In this document: piece by piece, positions 16,212 through 23,480 of the stretch
How the letters are laid out: each line of letters starts with the position of its first letter
Position numbering within the stretch: position 1 is the stretch's first letter
Source of the DNA: an uncultured Acetatifactor sp.
Lineage (GTDB): Bacteria > Bacillota > Clostridia > Lachnospirales > Lachnospiraceae
Length of the DNA stretch: 23,934 nucleotides
Assembly (NCBI GenBank): GCA_910587555.1
Contig: CAJULV010000060.1
Coordinates: 1 to 23,934, forward strand
Direction: 5' to 3'
The notes under the pieces: model-generated
The model's database searches: none
Told to the model about the DNA's origin: nothing
What the model saw: only the letters and a program-made list of their open reading frames with translations
Program-made: the position numbers and the translations under genes

Positions 16212-17456
16212 TTATCCCACCTCCCAGCGCTGACCGTCTTCCAGCATCAGGCAGTTTTCATGCAGGGACAAAAATTCCTTCCGGCTCTCCGCCTCGCAGT
16301 GGATGGGCAGCAGAGCGGCAGGATATAGGCCGTCAATCAGCTCCTTCACGGTATCCCGGCCGGCGTGTCCGCTGGTGTGTAGATCCTCCACCGTAATGCC
16401 CCGCTCCCCACAGAAATCCAGCAGACGTTTCACCGAAGCCGTTTGCTTGTAGCCCTGCCACATAGAATAGAGAAGCAGAGGGCTTTGTTCCTTCTCCGTC
16501 GAGCGTGCATCCATGTACTTTGCCAAAAAGGCCAGCATAGAGGTGCGGACAAAAATGACTTTTTTCTCCGGGAGCCTTGCCAGCGTCTCCGCCCCCACCA
16601 GGGCCTTTTGCCGGTACAATTTGTCAAAGTAAAGCCATGCCCGGCTGTCCTTCCTGACACCGCCGGCCACAAACCGCTGTATGTTCTCGTCCGCACTGTT
16701 TCGGACCGCAGACTGAAACAGGTCTTCGCAGACGGTGCGTCCAGCCCAAGCCGCCGCTGTGGAAATCGCCTGAATCCGGTCCTCATTGGCAGAGGAACAA
16801 AGGACGAATACAGTTCCTTGATACAGCCGCATCCGCCCGGCGGCCCGGCGCTTGACCATCTCCTCTCCCTGAAATTCTCCGGCCCGTTCTTCCTTGCCGG
16901 GGCGGATATTGGTCCCTTCGGTGATCAACAGGTCCAGCTTCTGTCCCTCTCCCAGCAGCTCCCGAACGGCGGAAATCGCCTTCTCCGAAGTTCTAAAATC
17001 CCCAGTATACAGCACATTTTTGCCCTCCGCCTGAATCAGGAACATGTAGGCGTCCCTGGCGGAATGCTCCACGCCGATGGGAGTAACCCGGACATCGTCC
17101 AACTGAAGGGGACGGCCGTCCCGAAATCCGAAATTGATATCAGGCCGGGGCTGGTCGGTGAAGTCGGCGATAACATTCAATATCCGCTTTGTCTCCTCCC
17201 CAGCAAACACGGGAATGCCCGACAGTAGCTTCCCCAGCAGGCCACAGTGGTCGTTGTGGTGGTGGCTGAGAAACACTCCGTCGAAGGCGGACTCCCCAAA
17301 AGTCAGCCCCTTCAGTTCAAAGGAATCCTCCGTCTTTGGACCGTCCAGAGGCGGCAGATTGGCCCCCGCGTCAAAGAGCATCCGGGTTTGGCTCGTACCG
17401 ATCTCAATTAAGTTTCCACCGATTTGCCGGGTCCCTCTATGTACCGTTACATACAT
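16212..17456 (-). CDS. Metallo-beta-lactamase-fold hydrolase with beta-CASP features, RNase J-like
   Basis: The 414-residue protein begins MYVTVHRGTRQIGGNLIEI, then shows the metal site H65-x-H67-x-D69-H70 (SHHHNDHCG). Further metal ligands lie in GVEHSARD near residue 130 and YTGDFRTSE near 150. The beta-CASP motifs appear as LHTSGHAGRDTV near 360 and LPIHCEAE near 380. Proteins of this kind hydrolyse RNA or other phosphodiesters; this one is shorter than RNase J1 (about 550 aa) and lacks the C-terminal domain. It may be a specialised exonuclease or phosphodiesterase. The GGAGGAAG ribosome binding site lies inside a 28-codon upstream frame that ends just after the start codon, suggesting translational coupling. 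GC content is higher than in the neighbouring TIR region. Confidence 0.88.
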   Translation of the reverse strand: MYVTVHRGTRQIGGNLIEIGTSQTRMLFDAGANLPPLDGPKTEDSFELKGLTFGESAFDGVFLSHHHNDHCGLLGKLLSGIPVFAGEETKRILNVIADFTDQPRPDINFGFRDGRPLQLDDVRVTPIGVEHSARDAYMFLIQAEGKNVLYTGDFRTSEKAISAVRELLGEGQKLDLLITEGTNIRPGKEERAGEFQGEEMVKRRAAGRMRLYQGTVFVLCSSANEDRIQAISTAAAWAGRTVCEDLFQSAVRNSADENIQRFVAGGVRKDSRAWLYFDKLYRQKALVGAETLARLPEKKVIFVRTSMLAFLAKYMDARSTEKEQSPLLLYSMWQGYKQTASVKRLLDFCGERGITVEDLHTSGHAGRDTVKELIDGLYPAALLPIHCEAESRKEFLSLHENCLMLEDGQRWEVG

Positions 17457-17533
17457 TCTTTTACTTCCTCCATCTTTTCAAGCATTCCCCACTGGGCCGC
17501 CTCCACATCCTTCACACGCACATTGATCGTCAT
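17447..17533 (-). CDS. Possible 28-residue leader or remnant overlapping the hydrolase start
   Basis: An ATG at 17533 opens a 28-codon frame with plausible protein character (INVRVKDVEAAQWGMLEKM) that stops inside the first codons of the hydrolase gene. The frame continues from the HsdR remnant upstream after a nonsense codon, so it could equally be the tail of another gene joined to that remnant. Coupling of the hydrolase start to this frame is inferred from the overlap alone. Confidence 0.3.
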   Translation of the reverse strand: MTINVRVKDVEAAQWGMLEKMEEVKECM

Positions 17534-17548
17534 ATCCAAGTCACGTTC

Positions 17549-17842
17549 AAACTTCTCAATAATCAATGTCCGTTTTTCTTTGGTAAGAATATCTTTCTAC
17601 AGGAAATCAGTCATTGGGCCATTGGAATTCGGCGGATTGCCTGCGCCATCATTATATCCCTTATCGAAAGGCAGAAACCAACTGTCTTTGCCTGCAAGAC
17701 GAGTGCAGAGCTTGATGCGGGCATCATCCACATTTTGCTTTGTGAGCTGATTTTTCAGTTCAAAGGTGATGACAGGCAATCCATTGATGAATAAGCACAA
17801 ATCAAGGGCAAGTTTTCCTGCATCCTGAGTGGAGAAAGCTTC
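17549..17842 (-). pseudogene. hsdR: Type I restriction endonuclease HsdR, internally deleted N-terminal fragment
   Basis: The fragment reads DLCLFINGLPVITFELKN followed by QLTKQNVDDA, the conserved N-terminal HsdR nuclease region, whose E-L-K contributes to the PD-(D/E)XK site. It then jumps to LCTRLAGKDSWFLPFDKG and GAGNPPNSNG. About 30 residues that normally lie between these blocks (the RDP...F...VHFAVD region) are missing, though the frame is kept. A TAG at 17597-17599 stands where the family has tryptophan (YLWK), after which KDILTKEKRTLIIEKF continues in frame. The homology ends there, without the helicase motor. No HsdM or HsdS gene is present. It is a deletion remnant of a once-present type I system. 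Confidence 0.8.
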
Positions 17843-17861
17843 CTACCTTTAACCGATCCCC

Positions 17862-17890
17862 TTGAAACTTATAGAACCCTTTGCTATACT
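17862..17890 (+). promoter_or_regulatory. Predicted sigma-A promoter of the PD-(D/E)XK-like gene
   Basis: TTGAAA at 17862-17867 and TATACT at 17885-17890 are 17 bp apart. The start point near 17897 leaves a ~24-nt leader with an AAGGAG site just before the ATG at 17921. This is one of the better promoters in the window. Confidence 0.65.
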
Positions 17891-17920
17891 GACTACAATC
17901 AACAAAGAAGGAGAATCACC

Positions 17921-18811
17921 ATGGAAAAAAAGCAGATGCTCTCTCTCATCAAACTGCTCAACGGAAATCCCAATATTTACATCTGCGGGCCAAAATATGA
18001 TGACAGGCACCTGCGTGTGTATGCCCACGGGGGCTTACTGTGCGAAATCCCAACAGAATCGCAGGCAAAGATCGTGCTGTTGGACAATAATTATCTTAAA
18101 AATTTTCTTCCGGAGAATCCATCCCTGTTTGCGGCTGCGCAAGGGCTTTTCGACAACGAAAAAAAGGAGCTCTTTCTGCGAGATCATTTGGAAGATCTTC
18201 TGCTTTGCTTCAACAGGAAGTTTTCCTCCCAATGGGGAGAAAATGTGGAACGCAATCAGCAGACGGTAATCTCCCGTGCGTACACAAGCTTTCTCCAACA
18301 TAATGGCACGGTGGTATGCGACTTCCAAAGCAGCATTCCAACGGCATGGCTCTCTGACGGAATGAGCAGACCAACTTTTGATATGGTCATATTCTCTCCG
18401 AATGAGAATACTTTTACCCTTGTGGAATTGAAATGCACTGCAAGTTCCTGCGGCGGTAAAACTGGATTACAGAAACACGCTGAGGATATGCTGAAGTGTG
18501 TAACAAATCCTAAAACAAATGGATTATATAAAAAGGAACTGCTGCGCCGCCTGAGCTATATGTGCGAGTATGGTTTGTTGCAAAATTGCCCCGCCGGGCT
18601 GGAGTGTCTGCGCCCTGAGGCTCTGAATCTCCGGGCCGCGTTTTTATTCACCGCCGGCAAGGGGCTGGAAAACCGCGAAAAAGCGGCGGCATTATGCAAA
18701 AAATATATCCCGAAAGATGACCTGGACAAGTTCCGTTACTGCTTTGCGGAAAGCCCCCAAGCGGTTGAGCTTTCGTGTATGGAGAAGTGGAACTTTTCCG
18801 ACCACCATTAA
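17921..18811 (+). CDS. Putative PD-(D/E)XK nuclease-fold protein
   Basis: The 296-residue protein has FDMVIFSPNENTFTLVELKC at about 153-172. D154, E169 and K171 form the D...ExK arrangement of the PD-(D/E)XK nuclease superfamily, placed on consecutive beta strands after an alpha-helical N-terminal half. E109 and Q113-Q114 in the preceding helix could complete the site. No HNH, helicase or methylase signature is present. The C-terminal part (PKTNGLYKKELLRRLSYM) is basic and could bind nucleic acid. The gene has its own promoter and ribosome binding site and follows a type I restriction remnant in the opposite direction. A restriction-like or DNA-repair role is inference; I do not recognise a named family. 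A truncated small gene follows after 21 bp. Confidence 0.7.
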   Translation: MEKKQMLSLIKLLNGNPNIYICGPKYDDRHLRVYAHGGLLCEIPTESQAKIVLLDNNYLKNFLPENPSLFAAAQGLFDNEKKELFLRDHLEDLLLCFNRKFSSQWGENVERNQQTVISRAYTSFLQHNGTVVCDFQSSIPTAWLSDGMSRPTFDMVIFSPNENTFTLVELKCTASSCGGKTGLQKHAEDMLKCVTNPKTNGLYKKELLRRLSYMCEYGLLQNCPAGLECLRPEALNLRAAFLFTAGKGLENREKAAALCKKYIPKDDLDKFRYCFAESPQAVELSCMEKWNFSDHH

Positions 18812-18832
18812 CATTTTAGGAGAACAGAAACT

Positions 18833-19021
18833 ATGTGGGAATATATGGAACTGCCGATAAACGTAAATAATCTGCGCCTTGGGGAAGAGCTTGTTGAACA
18901 GTGTGCAACCACCAAAATGCGGGAGTACAGCGGGACAGTATTTCTTTGCTGTTCTCCTGCCTCCAGCCTGTGCCTCACTTCCTTTGCCATCCAGTTGAAT
19001 TCTGTATTTTTTCCACTATAA
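18833..19021 (+). pseudogene. Truncated DUF4177-like small protein
   Basis: The frame begins after an AGGAGA site with MWEYMELPINVNNLRLGEELVEQ-like sequence. The opening resembles short DUF4177-type proteins (MWEY...E...LN..G..GWELV), but the expected G-x-x-GWELV ending is missing. After about residue 24 the sequence becomes atypical (cysteine- and serine-rich), as if it ran into unrelated DNA. It is 21 bp after the PD-(D/E)XK-like gene and was probably co-transcribed with it. Confidence in the family is low. Confidence 0.35.
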
Positions 19022-19201
19022 ATTATATTGGATTATAAGGTATCCTGTCAAATCCCATTGCGCGAAATGACTATTAAGCCGTGTGAGCATATTACCTCTA
19101 ACCTCCCCGTTTTTCAAGTAATTTCCGTTATCAGACCGCCCGACCTGCCTGGGAAAAAAGCGTTTTTGCATCATCCTAAAAGATGTAAATCCAGTTAAGC
19201 A

Positions 19202-19657
19202 TTAATGATATGACGGCTTACAAAAAAGGAGGCCTGCCGCTCCGGCGCTGCAAATGAATAATACCAACAATGGATGAATCCCGGTTGTAACAGGCTTAAA
19301 CATTGAATCACCGGTTCCTGCCTGTACCACAAAATAGAAACAGAACGCCCCCAAATACCCGGCAATTGTACTTTTTACAACAGAAGCACAAAGCAGTCCT
19401 GCAAATCCTAACACCATACACGCTGCAAATGTCCGGACAGCATATACTCCCATCGGGAATATACTTCCACAGGTACGCATATAAATCTCAAATACCATGA
19501 CCAGAGCAAAAGCGCCTGCCATTGAAATTCCGATCCGCAGCGCTGCCACGACCCGGAAGGAAAGCGGGCGCAGAGCAACCATGCCATATAAGTCATGGGA
19601 CTGTTCCCGGTAAAACAAGGATGTGAACATGGGAATCCCGGTTAATGCGAAAGAAAT
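19202..19657 (-). pseudogene. ABC-2 type transporter permease, C-terminal fragment
   Basis: The frame (about 150 residues) runs from the ISFALTGIP stretch through SLFYREQSHDLYGMVALRPLSF, a cytoplasmic segment typical of ABC-2 permeases. Four hydrophobic helices follow, and the frame ends LLFCKPSYH. The N-terminal helices and the ATPase partner are absent. It begins exactly where the response regulator at 19642-20136 loses its sequence. The two pieces overlap by a few bases in different frames, the mark of a deletion join. The usual neighbours of such permeases in Firmicutes are an ATPase and a two-component system, so the deleted stretch probably held the kinase and ATPase genes. Confidence 0.8.
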
Positions 19658-20136
19658 TCTATAATGTCAAACTCCTTTTTTGAAAATGGGATAGCCTGCT
19701 CTTTGCAATACACACAGCGCCCTGCATAATCAATGAACAGCTCGCCGGACATTTTTGTGCTGCCATGCCTGGCTCTGCCCTCCCGCCTCAAATGCGCCTC
19801 CACACGGGCAGTCAGTTCGGCAAGGCTGAACGGTTTCGTAATGTAATCATCCCCTCCCGCCTGCAAGCCGGTAATTTTGTCCTGCTCCGTAACACGGGAA
19901 GTTAAAAAAAGGATTGGGCAGTCAATATGGTTCCGTATCCTTCTACAGAACTCCAGTCCGTCCGTTTCCGGCAAATTGATGTCTAACAATATCAAATCCG
20001 GGTCATGGGAAAAGGCCTGGGCAGCTTCCTCCGTATCCAATGCGGTATATACAAGGTATCCTTCGGTCTGAAAATGCATTCTGACCAGATTGCATATGGA
20101 TTCCTCATCATCAATCAATAAAATTTTAGGAGCCAT
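19642..20136 (-). pseudogene. OmpR-family response regulator truncated in its DNA-binding domain
   Basis: The receiver domain is complete: D9-D10, D52 in LLDINLPETDG, the FLTSR threonine and the YITKPF lysine. The linker and the first part of the winged helix remain (IDYAGRCVYCKEQAIPFSKKEFDIIEFL). The sequence then runs into SH and a stop, so the recognition helix and wing are missing. It is 164 residues against a normal 220-230. DNA binding should be abolished, though the receiver could still dimerise or titrate phosphate from a kinase. Start: AAAGGA precedes the ATG. A possible promoter lies at 20189-20218. The break is joined to an ABC-2 permease fragment. Confidence 0.85.
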
Positions 20137-20188
20137 TTTTATATTCCTTTCAGCTTTACATATTGATATGGTGTATTTTGCCTGTGCC

Positions 20189-20218
20189 TGTATAATGATA
20201 CCAGAAAAATGTCTACAA
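20189..20218 (-). promoter_or_regulatory. Possible promoter of the truncated response regulator
   Basis: On the reverse strand TTGTAG (20218-20213) and TATACA (20194-20189) are 18 bp apart, giving a leader of ~45 nt before the ATG at 20136. The -35 match is moderate. Confidence 0.4.
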
Positions 20219-20305
20219 ACGGTCTACTATAATTTTCGGATTACCCCCTTATTTTCTCGGCAGAATACTGTTTCCGCTAAAGTAAAAACACCCATTGAAT
20301 AAAAC

Positions 20306-20425
20306 AACACATTTGCAGGATGCACCATCGCAGCGACAGGAAAACTTGAGAACTTCACCCGCGACGGGATCAATGCCAAAATCATCAGCCTTGGCGCCAC
20401 ACCCGGCAGCTCCGTTACCAAAAAA
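20306..20425 (+). pseudogene. BRCT-domain fragment
   Basis: About 38 codons read TFAGCTIAATGKLENFTRDG followed by INAKIISLGATPGSSVTKK. This is the first half of a bacterial BRCT domain, as in NAD-dependent DNA ligase or DnaQ-type exonucleases with BRCT tails (I/V-T-G-x-L...F-T-R...I...G-A...S-V-T-K). A stop lies just upstream and there is no start codon. After TKK the expected TDYLVCG ending is replaced by unrelated GC-rich sequence that I cannot identify (20426-20648). It is a short remnant of a longer gene. Confidence 0.65.
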
Positions 20426-20648
20426 CGGTTTACCGGAGATGCCCGCCCTGGCCGGCGCGACTTTGGCGACCTCGCTTTTCCGCAGGGCGAGGAACTTATT
20501 TCCCATATAGACATTCTGCGCCGCATGTTATCTTCTCCCGGAGGGAATCAGACAGCTTCCAGTCCTTCCCGGATGATGCTTTTGCTGTTGCAATGCTGTT
20601 CGCCTGATGGCTTTTTGCTATTCCTGTTATATCCATCCCAATCGCCTC

Positions 20649-20820
20649 TCACTTCTGAGTTTTCTTTCTGATAAGCATGGAAATCATCATGGCCACTATC
20701 CCCAAGGCAAGGTAAACTGCTACCTATAGGATAAATGCCGGATGTCCGTTCCCGTACCTCACAATCCCTTTTGCCTTTATTTCCCCGGTTCCCAATCTGC
20801 TGAAACGCCAACAACATCTA
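20649..20820 (-). pseudogene. C-terminal remnant of a membrane-anchored protein
   Basis: The frame ends with VAVYLALGIVAMMISMLIRK and then KTQK plus a stop: a hydrophobic helix followed by a basic tail, the form of a cell-surface protein anchor (sorting-signal-like) or single-pass C-terminus. An in-frame TAG directly precedes it. Upstream pieces with protein character (DVVGVSADWEPG, then EIKAKGIVRYGNGHP) lie in two frames, so at least one frameshift is also present. The gene's upstream part is cut by the IS remnant whose left end starts at 20839. No LPXTG motif is visible. Confidence 0.4.
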
Positions 20821-20838
20821 CTCTTAGCCTTATTGGTG

Positions 20839-21238
20839 ACTTGAGAGTTGAAAGTTTTCAATAAAAAATAACCCTTCCGCATGATTTTGTGATATCCTTA
20901 TAGTCACCACACCAACGCCCGCCGGAAGGTATTGGATGCAGTCCGCGCCATTGAAATGCATATGCTTCTCTCCTGCATAGCAATGGGAATCCTGCAGAGC
21001 CTTTCTATCCGCTTTATCGGGAAGGTTGGTTCCAGCCAGATCCGTTACCAGCGGACACCGTCCAAAGGAAGGGTTTCTGAAGCAGCCCTTATACACTACT
21101 TTCGGAAATATTTTTTCCGCCTTTTAGAGCAAAAGCCCAAATCATGCATAACGCAGATAATTCATGAGCTCCAGGCTGAGTCAGAAGAACAGTGGGATCT
21201 TCTGGCTTCTTAGTGGTACAAACTTTCAACTCTCAAGT
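20839..21238 (+). mobile_element. Internally deleted insertion sequence with intact 19-bp terminal repeats
   Basis: ACTTGAGAGTTGAAAGTTT at 20839-20857 is perfectly repeated in inverted orientation at 21220-21238. The 400-bp unit keeps ~60 bp of left-end non-coding sequence and then the last ~98 codons of a transposase. It is far shorter than a full IS (usually above 1.2 kb), so the middle was lost. No convincing target-site duplication is seen (TATTGGTG on the left, AAGGGAAA on the right). It could still be moved in trans by a full copy, in the manner of a MITE. Confidence 0.85.
20917..21213 (+). pseudogene. DDE transposase, C-terminal fragment (IS4-like, tentative)
   Basis: The frame reads ARRKVLDAVRAIEMHMLLSC, then AMGILQSLSIRF and a basic C-terminus ending EEQWDLLAS with a stop 6 bp before the right terminal repeat. 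This fits the C-terminal helical tail of IS4-type DDE transposases in Clostridia, which I recall rather than have checked. The catalytic DDE residues are all in the deleted part, so the protein cannot act. No start codon or ribosome binding site is associated with it. Confidence 0.7.
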
Positions 21239-21247
21239 AAGGGAAAT

Positions 21248-21610
21248 ATGCCGCTGAAAATCTTTCTGGCCATTCAGTTTATCGCCTTGCGTGAACTGGT
21301 ACAGTTTCCTTTATATCGGGAAAAGACTGATAGACATTTTGGTACATGGGGCGGGTAGCAGCATGGAATCGCCGGAATACTTGCCTGTGGCGGCAGATGC
21401 GCTGGCCTGCTTTTCCGTTGCGTTTGTGGAAACCATAGAAGGAGTCCTGCTTTTTGTTTCCATAAGGAAGATTGTAAAGAGTTACCGTTGCAGGGAAAAG
21501 GGGATGGAAAAGGAAGTGGTTTTCTATCTGCTCCCTGCTGTGGCTGGCGTGTTGGTTTCAGTGCTTGTGAGACTGCTGATGATCACAGTTACGGATGGCG
21601 TTCCGGTCCT
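21248..21610 (+). pseudogene. GHKL-type (Agr-like) sensor kinase, N-terminal membrane part, frameshifted and truncated
   Basis: An ATG at 21248 follows an AAGGG site and opens with MPLKIFLAIQFIALRELVQF in one frame. Near 21300-21315 the sense moves to a second frame, YIGKRLIDILVHG. It then continues through SPEYLPVAADALACFSVAF, GVLLFVSIRKIV and VSVLVRLLMITVTDGVPVL. This succession of helices resembles the N-terminal sensor of GHKL kinases controlling peptide or quorum responses. All of the kinase core is missing: after about 21610 the sequence becomes lysine-rich and unrelated. The IS right end is only 10 bp upstream of the ATG, so the element has probably replaced the promoter. Confidence 0.6.
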
Positions 21611-21694
21611 ATCAAGACAGCACCTGCCTGGTGCCCTGAAAAAAAGGCGGCAAAACAAAAACGAAACGGGCAATGCCCGCTTTAGAAACAACCG

Positions 21695-21728
21695 GGGAGA
21701 GGCAGTAAATACTGTGTCTCCCTTTTTT
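21695..21728 (+). terminator. Rho-independent terminator, forward strand
   Basis: GGGAGA-gg-CAGT pairs with ACTG-tg-TCTCCC around a 4-nt loop and is followed by TTTTTT (21723-21728). It reads in the forward direction and ends transcription from the broken region before the convergent AbiEii-like gene. The gene it originally served is no longer complete. Confidence 0.8.
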
Positions 21729-21736
21729 GATTTTAT

Positions 21737-22657
21737 CTATCTTACAAACAAATCACTGGCGGCAAGCGCCCGCATCTGCCCTATTGCTTCATCATAGGGC
21801 ACGGCATCTGCTGCAAAGTAGCTTGTAATATCCTGATAGTCCTCCCTGTAAAAGGAATTGTCACAAAACTCCATGATAACTGCCGACACATCAACGGCCT
21901 CCTTCGCTGACGGACATACCTGCATCCTGGAACGATGCTTCCTCACCTCTCCTATCAATATGGCAAATCCCTCATCAAATTTTATCAGTGGAGTCAGCTT
22001 GTAAATATCATACAAATGGCGGGAACAGCGCTTAGACCTTCCCTGAAGATAATAGTCACACAGGGCAAAGACTTTATCTATGTAGGTCCGCTCCAGAGAC
22101 TGCAGATTCATGGAGAACCTGCCCAGAGAGAACTGTTCCGCCAAATCTGTCCTCCCTCTCCTTTCCAGATAGTCCCCGATATAATTGCGGATCTCAACCA
22201 CCTGCGTAGGGAAAGAATAAGAACCCATGGCCGTCTCCAGCTTTACATACTGTGGCAGCCTGTCATCCCAAAGCCCAAACACCGATTCATAGGAAAACAG
22301 GTAAGCATTGTAATCCCTGTCGCTCTGGATATCCTCCCAGTTTGCAACTGGCATTCCCAGTTCTTCACTGATCCCTTTCAAAACAACATTTTTTAATTTC
22401 TTCCTTCTGCTCTCACCAATATGTTCATTGAACGTAATATCAATATCTTCGGAAAAACGGTCTACCACATGGAATCCTTTCGACAGGGATGTACCCCCTT
22501 TGAACACACATTTGTCCAGCTGTTCCGAGAGCAGTTTCAAGATCAGCGTCACATAATAATCCTTTTCCACTATAGCCGGTGTCCTTCCGCTGCTGTCAGC
22601 AGCCTGTTCAACTATATCCCTAAATGTCTCCCTATCCCTGTGCAGATACATGTCCAT
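21737..22657 (-). CDS. AbiEii/AbiGii-type nucleotidyltransferase toxin
   Basis: The 306-residue protein contains the nucleotidyltransferase core KGGTSLSKGFHVVDRFSEDI: a G-G-T-S loop followed by the metal-binding D-x-D within SEDIDITF. EKDYYVTLILKLL upstream matches the AbiEii signature. Family members add nucleotides to RNA (tRNA) and arrest growth in type IV toxin-antitoxin and phage-abortive systems. The ATG at 22657 overlaps the antitoxin gene by 26 bp. A second ATG at 22651 has better spacing (GGGGG, 7-8 nt) and would make a 304-residue protein. A TTG at 22675 is unlikely. Unlike its neighbours it is intact. Confidence 0.88.
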   Translation of the reverse strand: MDMYLHRDRETFRDIVEQAADSSGRTPAIVEKDYYVTLILKLLSEQLDKCVFKGGTSLSKGFHVVDRFSEDIDITFNEHIGESRRKKLKNVVLKGISEELGMPVANWEDIQSDRDYNAYLFSYESVFGLWDDRLPQYVKLETAMGSYSFPTQVVEIRNYIGDYLERRGRTDLAEQFSLGRFSMNLQSLERTYIDKVFALCDYYLQGRSKRCSRHLYDIYKLTPLIKFDEGFAILIGEVRKHRSRMQVCPSAKEAVDVSAVIMEFCDNSFYREDYQDITSYFAADAVPYDEAIGQMRALAASDLFVR

Positions 22658-23324
22658 ACCCCCTGTCCGTTTCAACGGACACTAATTCAATATCTGGGAG
22701 TGCATTTCTTCTGAAATCAACCCCCGTCTCATAAATCGCCTTGTATATCTTCAACGGATAATTGGCAAGGAACCTGTCCACTACTGCTTTTGTAAGGGCA
22801 TGCTCCCTGGCGTAGCCGGTAAGAATCCGCCCGCAGACCTCTGGCTCCTCCTCCGCGCATTTCTCCAGATCCTTCAGGCAGTCCAGGAACTGCAGGACGG
22901 CCACGTTTTCATCCGTGACCTCCACCACAGGACGCCGCAGGATATATTTCCGGCTCTTTATCGTCAGCTCCCGGACCTGCGCCGGTGCATAATTGCTGGT
23001 GATCTCCTCCTTGAGCGGCACCTGCGTGGACAGTCCCATACGGTTTGCAAGGGTATATCCTGAATAATACCCTACCCTTTTCCCCCTGCGCCTGACATAT
23101 TTATGGAGTACAACCGTATCCGCTGTCAAAGCCATCTTTTCTCCGAAAATATCTTTTCTGGGAAAGTAATATATCCCTGCTTCAAACCTGCACAGGATGC
23201 CGTCATCGGTAAGCCGCTTCAAGTGATACCGGAGGTTTTCTTCCGACAAACCGGGAATGGAAATATCCCCCGCAAAGATCGGTTCACCCTGTTCATAGTT
23301 TTCTGTCAGATATTTATATAGCAC
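22632..23324 (-). CDS. AbiEi-type antitoxin, winged-helix regulator
   Basis: The 230-residue protein opens with a winged-helix DNA-binding region (FAGDISIPGLSEENLRYHLK and RLTDDGILCRFEAGIYYFPR), the usual N-terminus of AbiEi antitoxins. The following part, YYSGYTLANRMGLSTQVP and the N-Y-A-P segment, fits the family's C-terminal antitoxin domain. It would repress its own promoter and neutralise the downstream nucleotidyltransferase. The start is a GTG at 23324; AAGGA lies about 10 nt upstream and no in-frame ATG is available. The gene overlaps the toxin by up to 26 bp. A textbook promoter is found at 23372-23400. Confidence 0.85.
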   Translation of the reverse strand: MLYKYLTENYEQGEPIFAGDISIPGLSEENLRYHLKRLTDDGILCRFEAGIYYFPRKDIFGEKMALTADTVVLHKYVRRRGKRVGYYSGYTLANRMGLSTQVPLKEEITSNYAPAQVRELTIKSRKYILRRPVVEVTDENVAVLQFLDCLKDLEKCAEEEPEVCGRILTGYAREHALTKAVVDRFLANYPLKIYKAIYETGVDFRRNALPDIELVSVETDRGYGHVSAQG

Positions 23325-23371
23325 GGAACCGCCATCCTTTCGTTTTGTAAATTTATCTCTTACTTATTGTT

Positions 23372-23400
23372 AGTATATCCAAAAAAAGAATCTCTGTCAA
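23372..23400 (-). promoter_or_regulatory. Consensus promoter of the AbiE pair
   Basis: On the reverse strand a perfect TTGACA (23400-23395) and TATACT (23377-23372) are exactly 17 bp apart. Transcription would start near 23365, ~40 nt before the GTG. The 23401-23934 stretch upstream holds only small or broken frames, a palindrome and a transposase fragment. Confidence 0.8.
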
Positions 23401-23480
23401 TGAAAAGAACTGGCAAATTTTAGCATCCTCAGTAGGTACTCTACACATAATTTTACTATAATATATCCTAAACAGGAAAG

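Noticed and set aside
16443..17228. Long forward frame opposite the beta-CASP hydrolase
   Set aside because: It is the complementary strand of a well-supported gene with high GC; the translation is proline- and arginine-rich without motifs.
20227..20526. Reverse frames over the BRCT fragment
   Set aside because: The forward strand shows a clear BRCT pattern here, so the reverse reading is a shadow.
21670..21682. CGGGCA-a-TGCCCG as a terminator
   Set aside because: The centre is a single base, so it cannot form a hairpin loop; the real terminator lies at 21695-21728.
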